Of a DNA stretch of 19,514 nucleotides, positions 1 to 7,648 are shown piece by piece. Each line of letters starts with the position of its first letter. Within the stretch, counting starts at the first letter, position 1. The translations under genes were made by a program, and so were the position numbers. The stretch comes from JBHPFQ01 sp042571625 (GTDB taxonomy: Bacteria; Patescibacteriota; Minisyncoccia; Portnoybacterales; UBA2143), in the NCBI GenBank assembly GCA_042571625.1, contig JBHPFQ010000010.1, positions 1 to 19,514 of the forward strand, read 5' to 3'. The notes below the pieces were generated by a model that was given only the letters and a program-made list of their open reading frames with translations, did no database searches and had not been told where the DNA came from.

Positions 1-1
1 T

Positions 2-181
2 TCTGATACAGAAAATAAAATTCAAGCCGCTCGCAGATTTTACAATGGAAATGTTAGGGACTTTAATATTAAAATGGAGAAATTTCCTAACAATATGATC
101 GCTGGAATGCTTGGATTTAAAAAAGCCGAGTTTTTCGAGATTAACGAGGCAGAACGAGGACCAGTGAATGTTAAATTCTAA
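2..181 (+). CDS. lemA: LemA family protein, 3' end only
   Basis: The window opens inside this gene, and 59 C-terminal codons are visible before the TAA at 179-181. The residues read FPNNMIAGMLGFKKAEFFEI followed by an acidic, proline-containing tail. This matches the conserved end of LemA family proteins, in which a F-P-x-N-x-I/M-A-x-M-x-G-F block precedes a final F-F-E. LemA proteins are small, usually membrane-anchored helical proteins of poorly defined role. They are often encoded next to the HtpX membrane protease, as here. The stop codon shares its last A with the ATG of the next gene (TAATG), so the two are probably translationally coupled. The N-terminal membrane anchor lies outside the window. 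Confidence 0.85.
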   Translation, partial: SDTENKIQAARRFYNGNVRDFNIKMEKFPNNMIAGMLGFKKAEFFEINEAERGPVNVKF

Positions 182-1077
182 TGGCGACCTTATATACTCA
201 AAAAGATTCAAATATACGCAAGACGTGGCTATTAGTTAGTTTATTTTTAATATTTATAATCGGGCTGGGCTGGGTTTTTAGTTACCAATTCAACAGCCCG
301 ATTATTTTGATTATTGCTGTTATTTTAAGCTCGGTAATGAGTTTTGTTTCTTATTGGTATTCAGATAAAATTGTTTTGAAAATGAGTAATGCCAAAGAAG
401 TTAAGCATTCAGAAAATCCAGAGCTTTATCGTATAGTTGAGAATCTTTGTATTACTGCAGGTCTTCCTTTGCCTAAAATTTATATTATAAATGAAATGTC
501 GCCAAATGCATTCGCTACTGGCAGAAATCCAGAGCACGCTGTTATAGCTATAACAACAGGACTTTTATCAATGCTTGAACGTTCTGAATTAGAAGGCGTG
601 ATTGCTCATGAATTAAGTCATATTGGGAACAGGGATATGCTTTTACAAACAATGGTTGTAATTTTAGTTGGACTTGTTGCTTTACTTTCGGATATGTTTT
701 TAAGATGGACTTTTTGGGGGAGACGTGGAAGCCGAGATAGCGAAGGCGGAGGCAATTTGCAAATGATCATGCTTGTTATTGGAATTGTTTTGGCAATATT
801 TTCGCCGATAATTGCCGCTTTAATACAATTGGCAATTTCAAGGAAAAGGGAATTTTTAGCTGATGCTAGCGGAGCATTGCTAACAAGATATCCAGAAGGA
901 TTAGCTAGCGCTTTGGAAAAAATATCTCGAGATACTACGCCTTTGCGCGCCGCTAACAAAGCCACAGCTCATTTATATATTTCTAATCCTTTAAAGGGTA
1001 AGAAAAAAAGCAAATTATTTCTGACTCATCCTCCAGTTGAAGAACGTATAATGGCGTTAAGAGGAATGAGGGTGTAG
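181..1077 (+). CDS. htpX: Membrane zinc metalloprotease HtpX (M48 family)
   Basis: This is an integral-membrane zinc endopeptidase that in known bacteria degrades damaged membrane proteins. It has 298 aa, close to the roughly 290 usual for HtpX. Two N-terminal membrane spans lie at about residues 16-33 and 39-60. The catalytic motif HELSH is at 143-147, with zinc ligands H143 and H147 and catalytic E144. The third ligand is E224 in the R-E-F-L-A-D-A block at 223-229. Two further hydrophobic segments at about 151-170 and 190-215 flank a short Gly/Arg-rich loop. The conserved C-terminal T-H-P-P-V-E-E-R-I is present. The start is fixed by the TAATG overlap with lemA. No terminator follows, and a tRNA begins 11 bases after the stop, so read-through into the tRNA is likely. 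Confidence 0.95.
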   Translation: MATLYTQKDSNIRKTWLLVSLFLIFIIGLGWVFSYQFNSPIILIIAVILSSVMSFVSYWYSDKIVLKMSNAKEVKHSENPELYRIVENLCITAGLPLPKIYIINEMSPNAFATGRNPEHAVIAITTGLLSMLERSELEGVIAHELSHIGNRDMLLQTMVVILVGLVALLSDMFLRWTFWGRRGSRDSEGGGNLQMIMLVIGIVLAIFSPIIAALIQLAISRKREFLADASGALLTRYPEGLASALEKISRDTTPLRAANKATAHLYISNPLKGKKKSKLFLTHPPVEERIMALRGMRV

Positions 1078-1088
1078 AGAATATATTT

Positions 1089-1176
1089 GGAGAGATCGCA
1101 TAGAGGCCGAGTGCGCCGCCTTGGAAAGGCGGTATACCGCAAGGTATCCAGGGTTCGAATCCCTGTCTCTCCGCCA
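1089..1176 (+). tRNA. tRNA-Ser (anticodon GGA)
   Basis: The acceptor arm GGAGAGA (1089-1095) pairs with TCTCTCC (1166-1172). It is followed by discriminator G1173 and an encoded CCA (1174-1176). The anticodon stem CCGCC/GGCGG encloses the loop TTGGAAA (1121-1127), giving anticodon GGA at 1123-1125. A long variable arm, ATACC-GCAA-GGTAT, is diagnostic of a class II tRNA, and the T arm contains GGTTCGAATCC. It reads UCC and UCU codons. It lies 11 bases behind htpX with no promoter obvious in the gap, so it is probably processed from the lemA-htpX transcript. The accessory island begins about 7 bases after its 3' end. Confidence 0.97.
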
Positions 1177-1182
1177 ATTTAC

Positions 1183-1248
1183 ACGCCTAAGTTATAGCGT
1201 GATAAAGTCCATCAGTATCCGCGCGAAATCTGGATACGTAAGTACTTA
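1183..1248 (+). repeat. 66-bp island-bracketing direct repeat, left copy
   Basis: This stretch recurs at 10472-10537 with two mismatches (C/T at both), in the same orientation. It contains two small stem-loops: an ACGC...GCGT stem with inner TAA/TTA pairing just behind the tRNA, and TATCC...GGATA around 1215-1235. It begins 7 bases after the tRNA-Ser CCA end. No tRNA sequence is included in the repeat, so it is not a classical tRNA-derived attachment site. The 43 bases that follow (1249-1291) are not shared with the right copy. Confidence 0.85.
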
Positions 1249-1295
1249 TTATTTCATTAAAATAACAAAGCAATGGAGGTAGCCAAAAATAACGT

Positions 1296-1406
1296 AAAAA
1301 AAGATAGATTTTTCCGATAAATTTAAGGGTTACCCTTCGCAAAGGGTAATTCCCTTGAATTTTGCGGTTTAAAATCTATCTTTTTTAATTAAATAATGAT
1401 TTATTA
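1296..1406 (+). repeat. Palindromic repeat element, copy A (upstream of rhuM)
   Basis: This 111-bp copy is identical to 2454-2563 except for one extra T in a T run. Its ends form a terminal inverted repeat, AAAAAGATAGATTTT at the left and AAAATCTATCTTTTT at the right. Its centre is a second imperfect palindrome built on AAGGG-TTACCCTT, CGC and AAAGGGTAA-TTCCCTT. A 20-bp AT-rich tail (AATTAAATAATGATTTATTA) follows, and its last base is the A of the rhuM ATG. The shared left edge with copies C and D extends to ACGTAAAAAAAGATAG. No open reading frame of note lies inside, so this looks like a non-autonomous MITE- or REP-like element. Confidence 0.9.
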
Positions 1407-2434
1407 TGACTAAAAAAATCACCACAAAAGATGAATTGACAGAGTTTTTACTTTATACTTTGCCTAATGGCGATATCAAAGTAGAGGCGTTTTTGCATAA
1501 TGAAAATATTTGGCTTACACAAAAGAGAATAGCTGAACTTTTTGGAAAAGGAAGGAGTACAATAACAGAACATTTACAGAATATTTTTAACGAGGGTGAA
1601 TTACAAGAAAATTTAGTTAGTCGGGATTTCCGACATACCACTAAACATGGCGCAATTGAGGGAAAAAATCAGACAGGAAGTGTTAAGTTTTATAATTTAG
1701 ATGCTATTTTATCTGTTGGTTATCGTGTAAATTCTGCGAGAGCTACGCAATTTCGTATTTGGGCAAGCAAAATTTTGAAAGAATATATTATCAAAGGTTT
1801 TGCAATGGATGATATGCGATTGAAAAATGGTAGATATTTTGGTAAAGATTATTTTCAAGAACTTTTAGAGCGTGTTCGTTCCATTCGCGCAAGCGAACGA
1901 AGAATTTATTTACAAATTACAGATATTTTTTCAGAATGTAGTATTGATTATGATAGAAACTCTCAAATTGCTAAAGACTTTTTTGCAACAGTACAAAACA
2001 AATTCCATTTTGCGATTACGGGACAAACTGCCGCTGAAATTATTTACAAAAAAGCTGACTCCAAAAAAGAAAAAATGGGGCTTTTATCTTGGAAAAACTC
2101 GCCAAAGGGCAGGATTTTAAAATCAGACGCTGCGATTGCAAAAAATTATTTAGAGGAAATAGAAATTAAAAAACTTGAAAGAACTGTTTCTAGTTATTTT
2201 GATTATATAGAAAGAATGATTGAAACTCGCAGAACTTTTACGATGAAAAAGTTGGCGGAATCAATAAATGAATTTTTGCAGTTTAATAAATATGAAATTT
2301 TGGATGGGAAAGGACAGATTTCTCATAAACAAGCTGAACAAAAAGCATTTGCTGAATATGATAAGTTTAACAAAACTCAAAAAATTGATTCTGATTTTGA
2401 AAAACAAATCAAAAAACTTAATCCTAAAAAATAA
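1406..2434 (+). CDS. rhuM: RhuM family protein
   Basis: This 342-aa protein matches the RhuM family, named after a Salmonella pathogenicity-island gene, in length and layout. Residues 36-61, beginning W-L-T-Q, look like a helix-turn-helix followed by the family's conserved central block Y-N-L-D-A-I-L-S-V-G-Y-R-V-N-S and T-Q-F-R-I-W-A. The rest is a charged, mostly helical region ending Lys-rich. Family members are often encoded beside type I restriction genes, but their biochemical role is not established, and I would not assign one. The gene has no visible Shine-Dalgarno site. The A of its ATG is the last base of repeat copy A. It is flanked on both sides by direct copies of that repeat, and a fossil hsdM start lies two bases behind its stop, so it looks like a movable or stranded module. 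Confidence 0.85.
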   Translation: MTKKITTKDELTEFLLYTLPNGDIKVEAFLHNENIWLTQKRIAELFGKGRSTITEHLQNIFNEGELQENLVSRDFRHTTKHGAIEGKNQTGSVKFYNLDAILSVGYRVNSARATQFRIWASKILKEYIIKGFAMDDMRLKNGRYFGKDYFQELLERVRSIRASERRIYLQITDIFSECSIDYDRNSQIAKDFFATVQNKFHFAITGQTAAEIIYKKADSKKEKMGLLSWKNSPKGRILKSDAAIAKNYLEEIEIKKLERTVSSYFDYIERMIETRRTFTMKKLAESINEFLQFNKYEILDGKGQISHKQAEQKAFAEYDKFNKTQKIDSDFEKQIKKLNPKK

Positions 2435-2436
2435 TC

Positions 2437-2460
2437 ATGCTTGATCAAGCCACAAAAAAA
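2437..2460 (+). pseudogene. Fossil of an hsdM 5' end, truncated by repeat copy B
   Basis: ATGCTTGATCAAGC, then C, then ACAAAAA, repeats the first 22 bases of the intact hsdM-hsdS gene at 5127-5148 with one mismatch (C for T at position 15). It encodes M-L-D-Q-A-T-K-K, the standard opening of type I HsdM proteins. It starts two bases after the rhuM stop. Coding similarity ends at the A run that opens repeat copy B, and the frame stops 6 codons further in, at the TAA in the repeat. The block includes the perfect 12-bp palindrome GCTTGATCAAGC, so a shared operator is an alternative reading. The match to both the start codon and the codons beyond the palindrome favours a gene fossil. Confidence 0.7.
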
Positions 2461-2563
2461 GATAGATTTTTCCGATAAATTTAAGGGTTACCCTTCGCAA
2501 AGGGTAATTCCCTTGAATTTTGCGGTTTAAAATCTATCTTTTTAATTAAATAATGATTTATTA
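2454..2563 (+). repeat. Palindromic repeat element, copy B (upstream of hsdR)
   Basis: This 110-bp copy is identical to copy A apart from five rather than six Ts in one run. It has the same orientation, the same terminal inverted repeats and the same 20-bp AT-rich tail. Its left edge is sharply defined because it interrupts the fossil hsdM start at an A run. Its right edge ends 4 bases before the -35 of the hsdR promoter. With copy A it forms direct repeats on either side of rhuM, about 1.16 kb apart. Homologous recombination between them could delete rhuM. Confidence 0.92.
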
Positions 2564-2566
2564 GGA

Positions 2567-2595
2567 TTGAAAAAATCTGTGATTTTTGGTATAGT
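2567..2595 (+). promoter_or_regulatory. Promoter of the restriction operon, near-leaderless
   Basis: The -35 TTGAAA (2567-2572) and -10 TATAGT (2590-2595) are separated by exactly 17 bases. A TGG sits directly before the -10, as in an extended -10 promoter. Transcription would begin at about 2601-2603, only a few bases before the hsdR ATG at 2605, and there is no Shine-Dalgarno sequence. The hsdR message is therefore likely leaderless or nearly so. The promoter lies just outside repeat copy B. Confidence 0.75.
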
Positions 2596-2604
2596 AATGA
2601 GAAT

Positions 2605-5115
2605 ATGTCTAATTCTAAAGAAGCAAAAGCACGAATAAAAATAAACAAACTGCTTGAACAGGCTGGCTGGAGATTTTTTGATAATGAAAAAGGACAAGCA
2701 AATATTTCGCTTGAACCAAATGTAAAACTTACGCAAAAGGACATTGACGCTTTTGGCGAAGATTTTGAATCTACAAAAAACGGTTTTATTGATTTTTTAT
2801 TGCTTGATGAAAAAGGTTTCTCACTCGTTATTTTGGAAGCCAAAAAAGAGGATAAAAATCCGTTAGACGGAAAAGAACAAGCGAGAAAATACGCTCACAC
2901 TGAAAATGCTCGTTTCGTTATTCTCTCAAACGGCAATCTTCACTATTTTTGGGATTTGGAACGGGGCGATCCTGAAATTATCACGGAATTTCCAACACAA
3001 GAATCTTTGGAGCATAGACAAGATTTTAAACCCGACAATCAGCGTTTAGCAGATGAGGAAGTCAAAGAAGATTATATTGCGTTTACTCAAAATCCAAATT
3101 TCAAAGATGATCCTCGCTATCTCAATAAAGAAACACGCGAACAATATCTTTGGGATGAAAATTTGCGAATTTTGCGCCCTTATCAGCTCAAAGCAGTTCA
3201 CGCTTTGCAAAAATCCGCCGAAGCTGGAAATGATCGTTTTCTTTTTGAAATGGCAACAGGCACGGGAAAAACACTTATTTCTGTCGCAATCATCAAACTA
3301 TTTTTAAGAACAGGAAACGCAAAAAGAATTTTGTTTTTGGTTGATCGTTTGGAATTGGAAGATCAAGCACATAAAAACTTTGTCCGATATTTGAGCAATG
3401 ATTTTTCCTCTGTTATTTATAAGCAAAATCGTGATGATTGGAAAAAGGCGGAAGTGGTTATTACAACCGTTCAAAGTCTTTCATCACAAGACAAATACAA
3501 AAAACTATTTTCACCAACAGATTTTGATTTAGTTATTGCCGATGAATCACATCGAGCAATCGGCGGAAACTCGCGCGCCGTTTTTGAATATTTTATCGGC
3601 TATAAATTGGGATTGACCGCAACGCCGAAAGACTATTTGAAAAATGTTGATCCGCAAAAGTTATCGCAAAAAGACCCGCGAGCTTGGGAAAGACGGCAAT
3701 TGCTTGATACTTACACGACTTTTGGCTGTAAAAATGGCGAGCCGACTTTCCGTTTTAGTTTGCTTGACGGCGTAAAAGAAGGATTTTTGATCAATCCCAT
3801 TGTTTCAGACGCACGAACCGATATCACCACTGAATTACTTTCAGAAAAAGGCTATGCCGTAATGGTTGAAGATGAAGAAGGTGGAGAGAGTGAAGAAACA
3901 TTTTTCCAAAAAGATTTTGAAAAGAAATTCTTTTCCGAAAAAACCAATCGTGTTTTTTGCCAGACATTTATTGAAAATGCTTTCAAAGACCCGATAAGCA
4001 GTGAAATCGGCAAAAGCATTATATTTTGCGTGAGCCAAAAACACGCTTCCAAAATTACTCAAACACTTAATCAAATGGCGAGCCAGTTTTGGCCCGACAA
4101 ATACAATTCTGACTTTGCCGTGCAAATAACTTCAAACATTGCCGATAGCCAGCAATTCACGATCAATTTTGCGAATAATACTTTAAATGGGCATACCAAG
4201 TTTTTAGATAATTACAAAACTGGTAAAACGAGAATTTGCGTAACTGTCGGAATGATGACGACGGGTTATGACTGCCAAGATATTTTGAATCTTGCGCTTA
4301 TGCGCCCCGTCTTTTCGCCGACTGACTTTATCCAAATCAAAGGACGAGGAACAAGAAAATTCACTTTTGAATATACCGACGAATACGGCGAAAAGCACAA
4401 AGCAACAAAAGATCATTTCAAATTCTTCGACTTCTTCGCTAACTGCGAATATTTTGAAGAAAAATTTGATTATGATGAAGTTTTGCAATTGCCGATCAAG
4501 CAAAAAGGAACTGGTGGAGAAGGACCCGTTGGCGTTGATATTGATGAAATAGAAGTATTTAATCCCGACAAGGTAAAGTCTCTCACCGAAACACCTGTTG
4601 GAATAGAGGGAATGAAAGTTGATCGCAAACTTTTTGAGAAAGCTCGCGAAGAATTACAAAATGACCCCGAAGTAAAGTCTGCCGTTGAAAGCGAGCAGTG
4701 GGATAAAGCGGTGCAAATAATGAGGGATAAATACGAAGATAAACCGCAATTATTTTTGAATCTCGAAAAAATCCGCAATAGTGAAAATCTTGATCGCCGA
4801 ATCTCTTGGCGTGAATTTTTGGAACGAGCTTTCGGCTTGATTGATGTTTTCAAATCCAAAGACGAGAAGTTGGAAGAAGAATGCGAAAAGTTTATTTCAA
4901 TCTACAAGCCTGAAAGCAAATATGTTCCGCATATCAAAAATTATCTGAAAGCGTATGTTACGAGCGAATATTTTAGAAATGAAATAAACAATCAACGCTT
5001 TCCGAGAGAATTTGCTGGATTTACCATGGCAGAATTTAAGCAATTGAATGGATTTCGCGAGACTGTTCCGACATATGTCAAAGATTATGTTCCCGTTAAT
5101 GTATATATGAGGTAA
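2605..5115 (+). CDS. hsdR: Type I restriction enzyme R subunit (HsdR, EcoEI-like)
   Basis: This is the DNA-translocating and cleaving subunit of a type I restriction-modification complex. It has 836 aa, as in EcoEI-type R subunits. The N-terminal PD-(D/E)XK nuclease has D63 and E78-A-K80. The superfamily 2 helicase/translocase follows: Walker A A-T-G-T-G-K-T (217-223), D-E-S-H box (313-316), motif III G-L-T-A-T-P (336-341), and motif VI with G-R-G-T-R at 580-584. The last 150 or so residues match the EcoEI R C-terminal domain that contacts the methylase. All catalytic residues appear intact, so the enzyme is probably active. The intact hsdM-hsdS gene starts 11 bases downstream, and no strong ribosome-binding site precedes either gene. 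Confidence 0.95.
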   Translation: MSNSKEAKARIKINKLLEQAGWRFFDNEKGQANISLEPNVKLTQKDIDAFGEDFESTKNGFIDFLLLDEKGFSLVILEAKKEDKNPLDGKEQARKYAHTENARFVILSNGNLHYFWDLERGDPEIITEFPTQESLEHRQDFKPDNQRLADEEVKEDYIAFTQNPNFKDDPRYLNKETREQYLWDENLRILRPYQLKAVHALQKSAEAGNDRFLFEMATGTGKTLISVAIIKLFLRTGNAKRILFLVDRLELEDQAHKNFVRYLSNDFSSVIYKQNRDDWKKAEVVITTVQSLSSQDKYKKLFSPTDFDLVIADESHRAIGGNSRAVFEYFIGYKLGLTATPKDYLKNVDPQKLSQKDPRAWERRQLLDTYTTFGCKNGEPTFRFSLLDGVKEGFLINPIVSDARTDITTELLSEKGYAVMVEDEEGGESEETFFQKDFEKKFFSEKTNRVFCQTFIENAFKDPISSEIGKSIIFCVSQKHASKITQTLNQMASQFWPDKYNSDFAVQITSNIADSQQFTINFANNTLNGHTKFLDNYKTGKTRICVTVGMMTTGYDCQDILNLALMRPVFSPTDFIQIKGRGTRKFTFEYTDEYGEKHKATKDHFKFFDFFANCEYFEEKFDYDEVLQLPIKQKGTGGEGPVGVDIDEIEVFNPDKVKSLTETPVGIEGMKVDRKLFEKAREELQNDPEVKSAVESEQWDKAVQIMRDKYEDKPQLFLNLEKIRNSENLDRRISWREFLERAFGLIDVFKSKDEKLEEECEKFISIYKPESKYVPHIKNYLKAYVTSEYFRNEINNQRFPREFAGFTMAEFKQLNGFRETVPTYVKDYVPVNVYMR

Positions 5116-5126
5116 CCAAAAATATT

Positions 5127-7646
5127 ATGCTTGATCAAGCTACAAAAAGAAAACTAGACTCTGCCCGACAAATTCTTGTCGGTAAAGTTCCTGATCCAAA
5201 AGCGCAGGTTGAGCAAATCACGACTGCTCTTATCTATAAGTTTATGGACGATATGGACAAGGAAAACGAAGAAGTTGGATTGAAAACTCAATTTTTCGTT
5301 GATGATTGGAAAAAGTTTTCGTGGACGAAAATTTTGGACAACAAACTTTCAGGACAAGACCGCCTTGATCTTTATGTTCAGGCAATTACGAATATGCCAA
5401 AAAATCCGCATATTCCCCAATTGTTCCGAAATATTTTCAAAGGCGCTTTTTTGCCATACAACGATCCTCGCACGCTATCGCTTTTCTTGAAAGAGATAAA
5501 CGAATTTAATTATGAACACAGCGAAAATTTAGGAAATGCTTTTGAATATCTGCTTTCCATTCTCGGAAGCCAAGGCGATGCTGGCCAATTTCGCACACCT
5601 CGCCATATCATTGATTTTATTGTTGAAGTTGTTGATCCAAAGAAAAACGAAACAATTCTTGACCCCGCCTGTGGAACGGCTGGATTTTTGATTTCCGCCT
5701 ACAAACATATTTTGAAGCAAAACAAGGAAAAAGCCCTCACGCCCGATGAAAAATTGAAGTTGATGAATAATCTTGCGGGTTATGATATTTCACCCGATAT
5801 GGTGAAATTAGCACTTGTGAATATGTACTTGCACGGGTTCCCAGAGCCAAAAATCCACGAATATGACACTCTTTCAAGCGAAAAGCGCTGGGATGAAACT
5901 TTTGATGTGATTCTCGCCAATCCTCCGTTTATGACGCCAAAAGGCGGAATTGTTCCGCACAAAAGATTTTCTATCCAAGCTAATCGCGCTGAAGTGCTTT
6001 TTGTGGATTATATTGTTGAGCATTTAACTATAAAAGGACGAGCTGGAATTATCATTCCCGAAGGAATTATTTTTCAATCAAATAAAGCATATACTCAACT
6101 TAGGAAAAAACTTGTTGAGGACGGTCTTTTTGCAGTCGTCTCACTTCCTGCGGGTGTTTTTAATCCTTATGCGGGCGTGAAAACCAGTATTTTACTTTTT
6201 GATAATGAGATTTCAAAGAAAACAAAAAACTTTTTGTTTTTGAAAATTCAAAATGACGGTTTTGATCTCGGCGCGCAAAGACGAGAACACAATAAAAACG
6301 ATTTGCCTTTGGCTTTAGAAATCATCAAAAAATATAAAACTTCATTGAATTATGACAAAAATTTTGAACTTAACAAAAACGAAAAGCAAACTGCTCATCT
6401 CGTTGCTAAAGAAAAGATCATTGAAACTGGTGACTATAATCTTTCGGGCGATAGGTATAAAGAAATTATATATTTTGCTAATCAAAAATGGCCAATAGTC
6501 GAGTTAGGCGAAGTTTGTGAAATACAGAACGGATTATGGACTGGCAAAAAACCACCATATGTGAAAGCAAAAGTTTTAAGAAATACAAATTTTGTAAAAA
6601 AGACGGGTTTATTATCGTTTGAAGATATTGCAGAACTTGATGTTGAGGAAAGACAATTTGAAAAAAGAGAATTATTTGATGGTGATATTATTTTGGAAAA
6701 TTCTGGCGGTAGTCCAACTCAACCAGTTGGACGAGTTGCCTATTTCGATAGAAGTGATAGGGGGTTTTCTTATAGTAATTTTACTTCGAGAATTCGCGTA
6801 AAAGACAAAAGTATTATTTCTCCAAAATTTTTATGGTCGATGCTTTCTAGACTTTACCAACGCGGAGAAACAGAAATAATGCAAAGCCAAACCAGTGGAA
6901 TAAAAAACTTAGATAAAAAGCTATACTTAGCTACAAAAATTCCTCTTCCGCCGATTGAAGTTCAAGAAAAAATCGTTGAGCAAGTTGAAAGATATCAAAA
7001 TATTATTAGTGGAGCGAAACAAATTATCAATAGTTATAAACCAGCGATCAAGGTTGATTCAACTTGGCAGATTATTGAATTGGGCAATTTGTTTTTAGAT
7101 ACCAAATTAGGATTAGTCAAAGACAAGTCAATGCAAGCCGATGTTTTTCCATATCCGTATGTAAAAATGGAAAATATTTCAATAGACGGCAATTTGGAAT
7201 TAAATTCTGTCGTCAATGTTGAAGCGAGCAAAGAGGAATTGGAAAAATATACATTAAACGACGGAGATTTTATTTATAACACAAGAAACGCCCCAAATTT
7301 AGTTGGTAAATCCACCGTTTATCATGGCGAGAATGGCAAATATTTATTTAATAACAATATTTTGAGGATTAGATTCAGAAAAGAAGCTGATCCTGATTAT
7401 ATTAACTACTTTCTTAATACAGAAGAAGGCAAACAAAAAATAAAAACCCTAGTGAGCGGAACAACAAGTGTCGCCGCGATATACCAGAAAAATTTTGCGA
7501 CAATAACCATCCCACTTCCGCCGATTGAAGTTCAAAAAGAAATAGTTGCCGAAATTACCAAAGAAAAAGAGTGTGTTTTTGCTTCGGTTAAAACAATTGA
7601 TATTTTTGAGAAAAAAATATCTCAATTGATTAACGACATTTTATAA
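5127..7646 (+). CDS. Fused type I methylase-specificity protein (HsdM-HsdS)
   Basis: One 839-aa polypeptide combines the modification and specificity subunits. Residues 1 to about 450 are an N6-adenine methylase: the HsdM N-terminal helical domain, the SAM motif D-P-A-C-G-T-A-G-F (179-187) and the catalytic N-P-P-F (265-268). Two target recognition domains follow, starting near W455 and W647. Each opens with a W-x-I-x-E-L-G-type block and closes with P-L-P-P-I-E-V-Q (606-613 and 796-803) plus a helical spacer, the normal HsdS layout. Identical 21-bp stretches at 6945-6965 and 7515-7535 encode the two P-P-I-E-V-Q blocks. No stop or start codon separates the M and S parts, so this is a true fusion. 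hsdM and hsdS are usually separate genes. The next gene begins two bases after the stop. Confidence 0.93.
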   Translation: MLDQATKRKLDSARQILVGKVPDPKAQVEQITTALIYKFMDDMDKENEEVGLKTQFFVDDWKKFSWTKILDNKLSGQDRLDLYVQAITNMPKNPHIPQLFRNIFKGAFLPYNDPRTLSLFLKEINEFNYEHSENLGNAFEYLLSILGSQGDAGQFRTPRHIIDFIVEVVDPKKNETILDPACGTAGFLISAYKHILKQNKEKALTPDEKLKLMNNLAGYDISPDMVKLALVNMYLHGFPEPKIHEYDTLSSEKRWDETFDVILANPPFMTPKGGIVPHKRFSIQANRAEVLFVDYIVEHLTIKGRAGIIIPEGIIFQSNKAYTQLRKKLVEDGLFAVVSLPAGVFNPYAGVKTSILLFDNEISKKTKNFLFLKIQNDGFDLGAQRREHNKNDLPLALEIIKKYKTSLNYDKNFELNKNEKQTAHLVAKEKIIETGDYNLSGDRYKEIIYFANQKWPIVELGEVCEIQNGLWTGKKPPYVKAKVLRNTNFVKKTGLLSFEDIAELDVEERQFEKRELFDGDIILENSGGSPTQPVGRVAYFDRSDRGFSYSNFTSRIRVKDKSIISPKFLWSMLSRLYQRGETEIMQSQTSGIKNLDKKLYLATKIPLPPIEVQEKIVEQVERYQNIISGAKQIINSYKPAIKVDSTWQIIELGNLFLDTKLGLVKDKSMQADVFPYPYVKMENISIDGNLELNSVVNVEASKEELEKYTLNDGDFIYNTRNAPNLVGKSTVYHGENGKYLFNNNILRIRFRKEADPDYINYFLNTEEGKQKIKTLVSGTTSVAAIYQKNFATITIPLPPIEVQKEIVAEITKEKECVFASVKTIDIFEKKISQLINDIL
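6945..6965 (+). repeat. 21-bp direct repeat between the two specificity domains, copy 1
   Basis: This exact 21-bp sequence recurs at 7515-7535, 570 bp away and in the same reading frame. It encodes L-P-P-I-E-V-Q at the end of the first target recognition domain. Such repeats could allow exchange or deletion of a recognition domain by homologous recombination, although family conservation of this motif also explains part of the identity. Confidence 0.8.
7515..7535 (+). repeat. 21-bp direct repeat between the two specificity domains, copy 2
   Basis: This is the second exact copy of the sequence at 6945-6965, encoding the same residues at the end of the second target recognition domain. The two copies bracket recognition domain 2 and its spacer. 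Confidence 0.8.
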
Positions 7647-7648
7647 AT

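Noticed and set aside
983..1177. Reverse-strand frame beginning M-A-E-R-Q-G-F-E-P-W
   Set aside because: This is the well-known false protein produced by reading the complement of a tRNA-Ser gene; the tRNA explains the sequence.
1274..1318. Short frame M-E-V-A-K-N-N-V running into repeat copy A
   Set aside because: It is only 14 codons or so, has no own Shine-Dalgarno site, and ends at the same in-repeat stop as the hsdM fossil; too short to call a gene.
1296..2563. CRISPR array
   Set aside because: Only two full repeat copies exist in this stretch, 1.16 kb apart with a whole gene between, and no cas gene is present.
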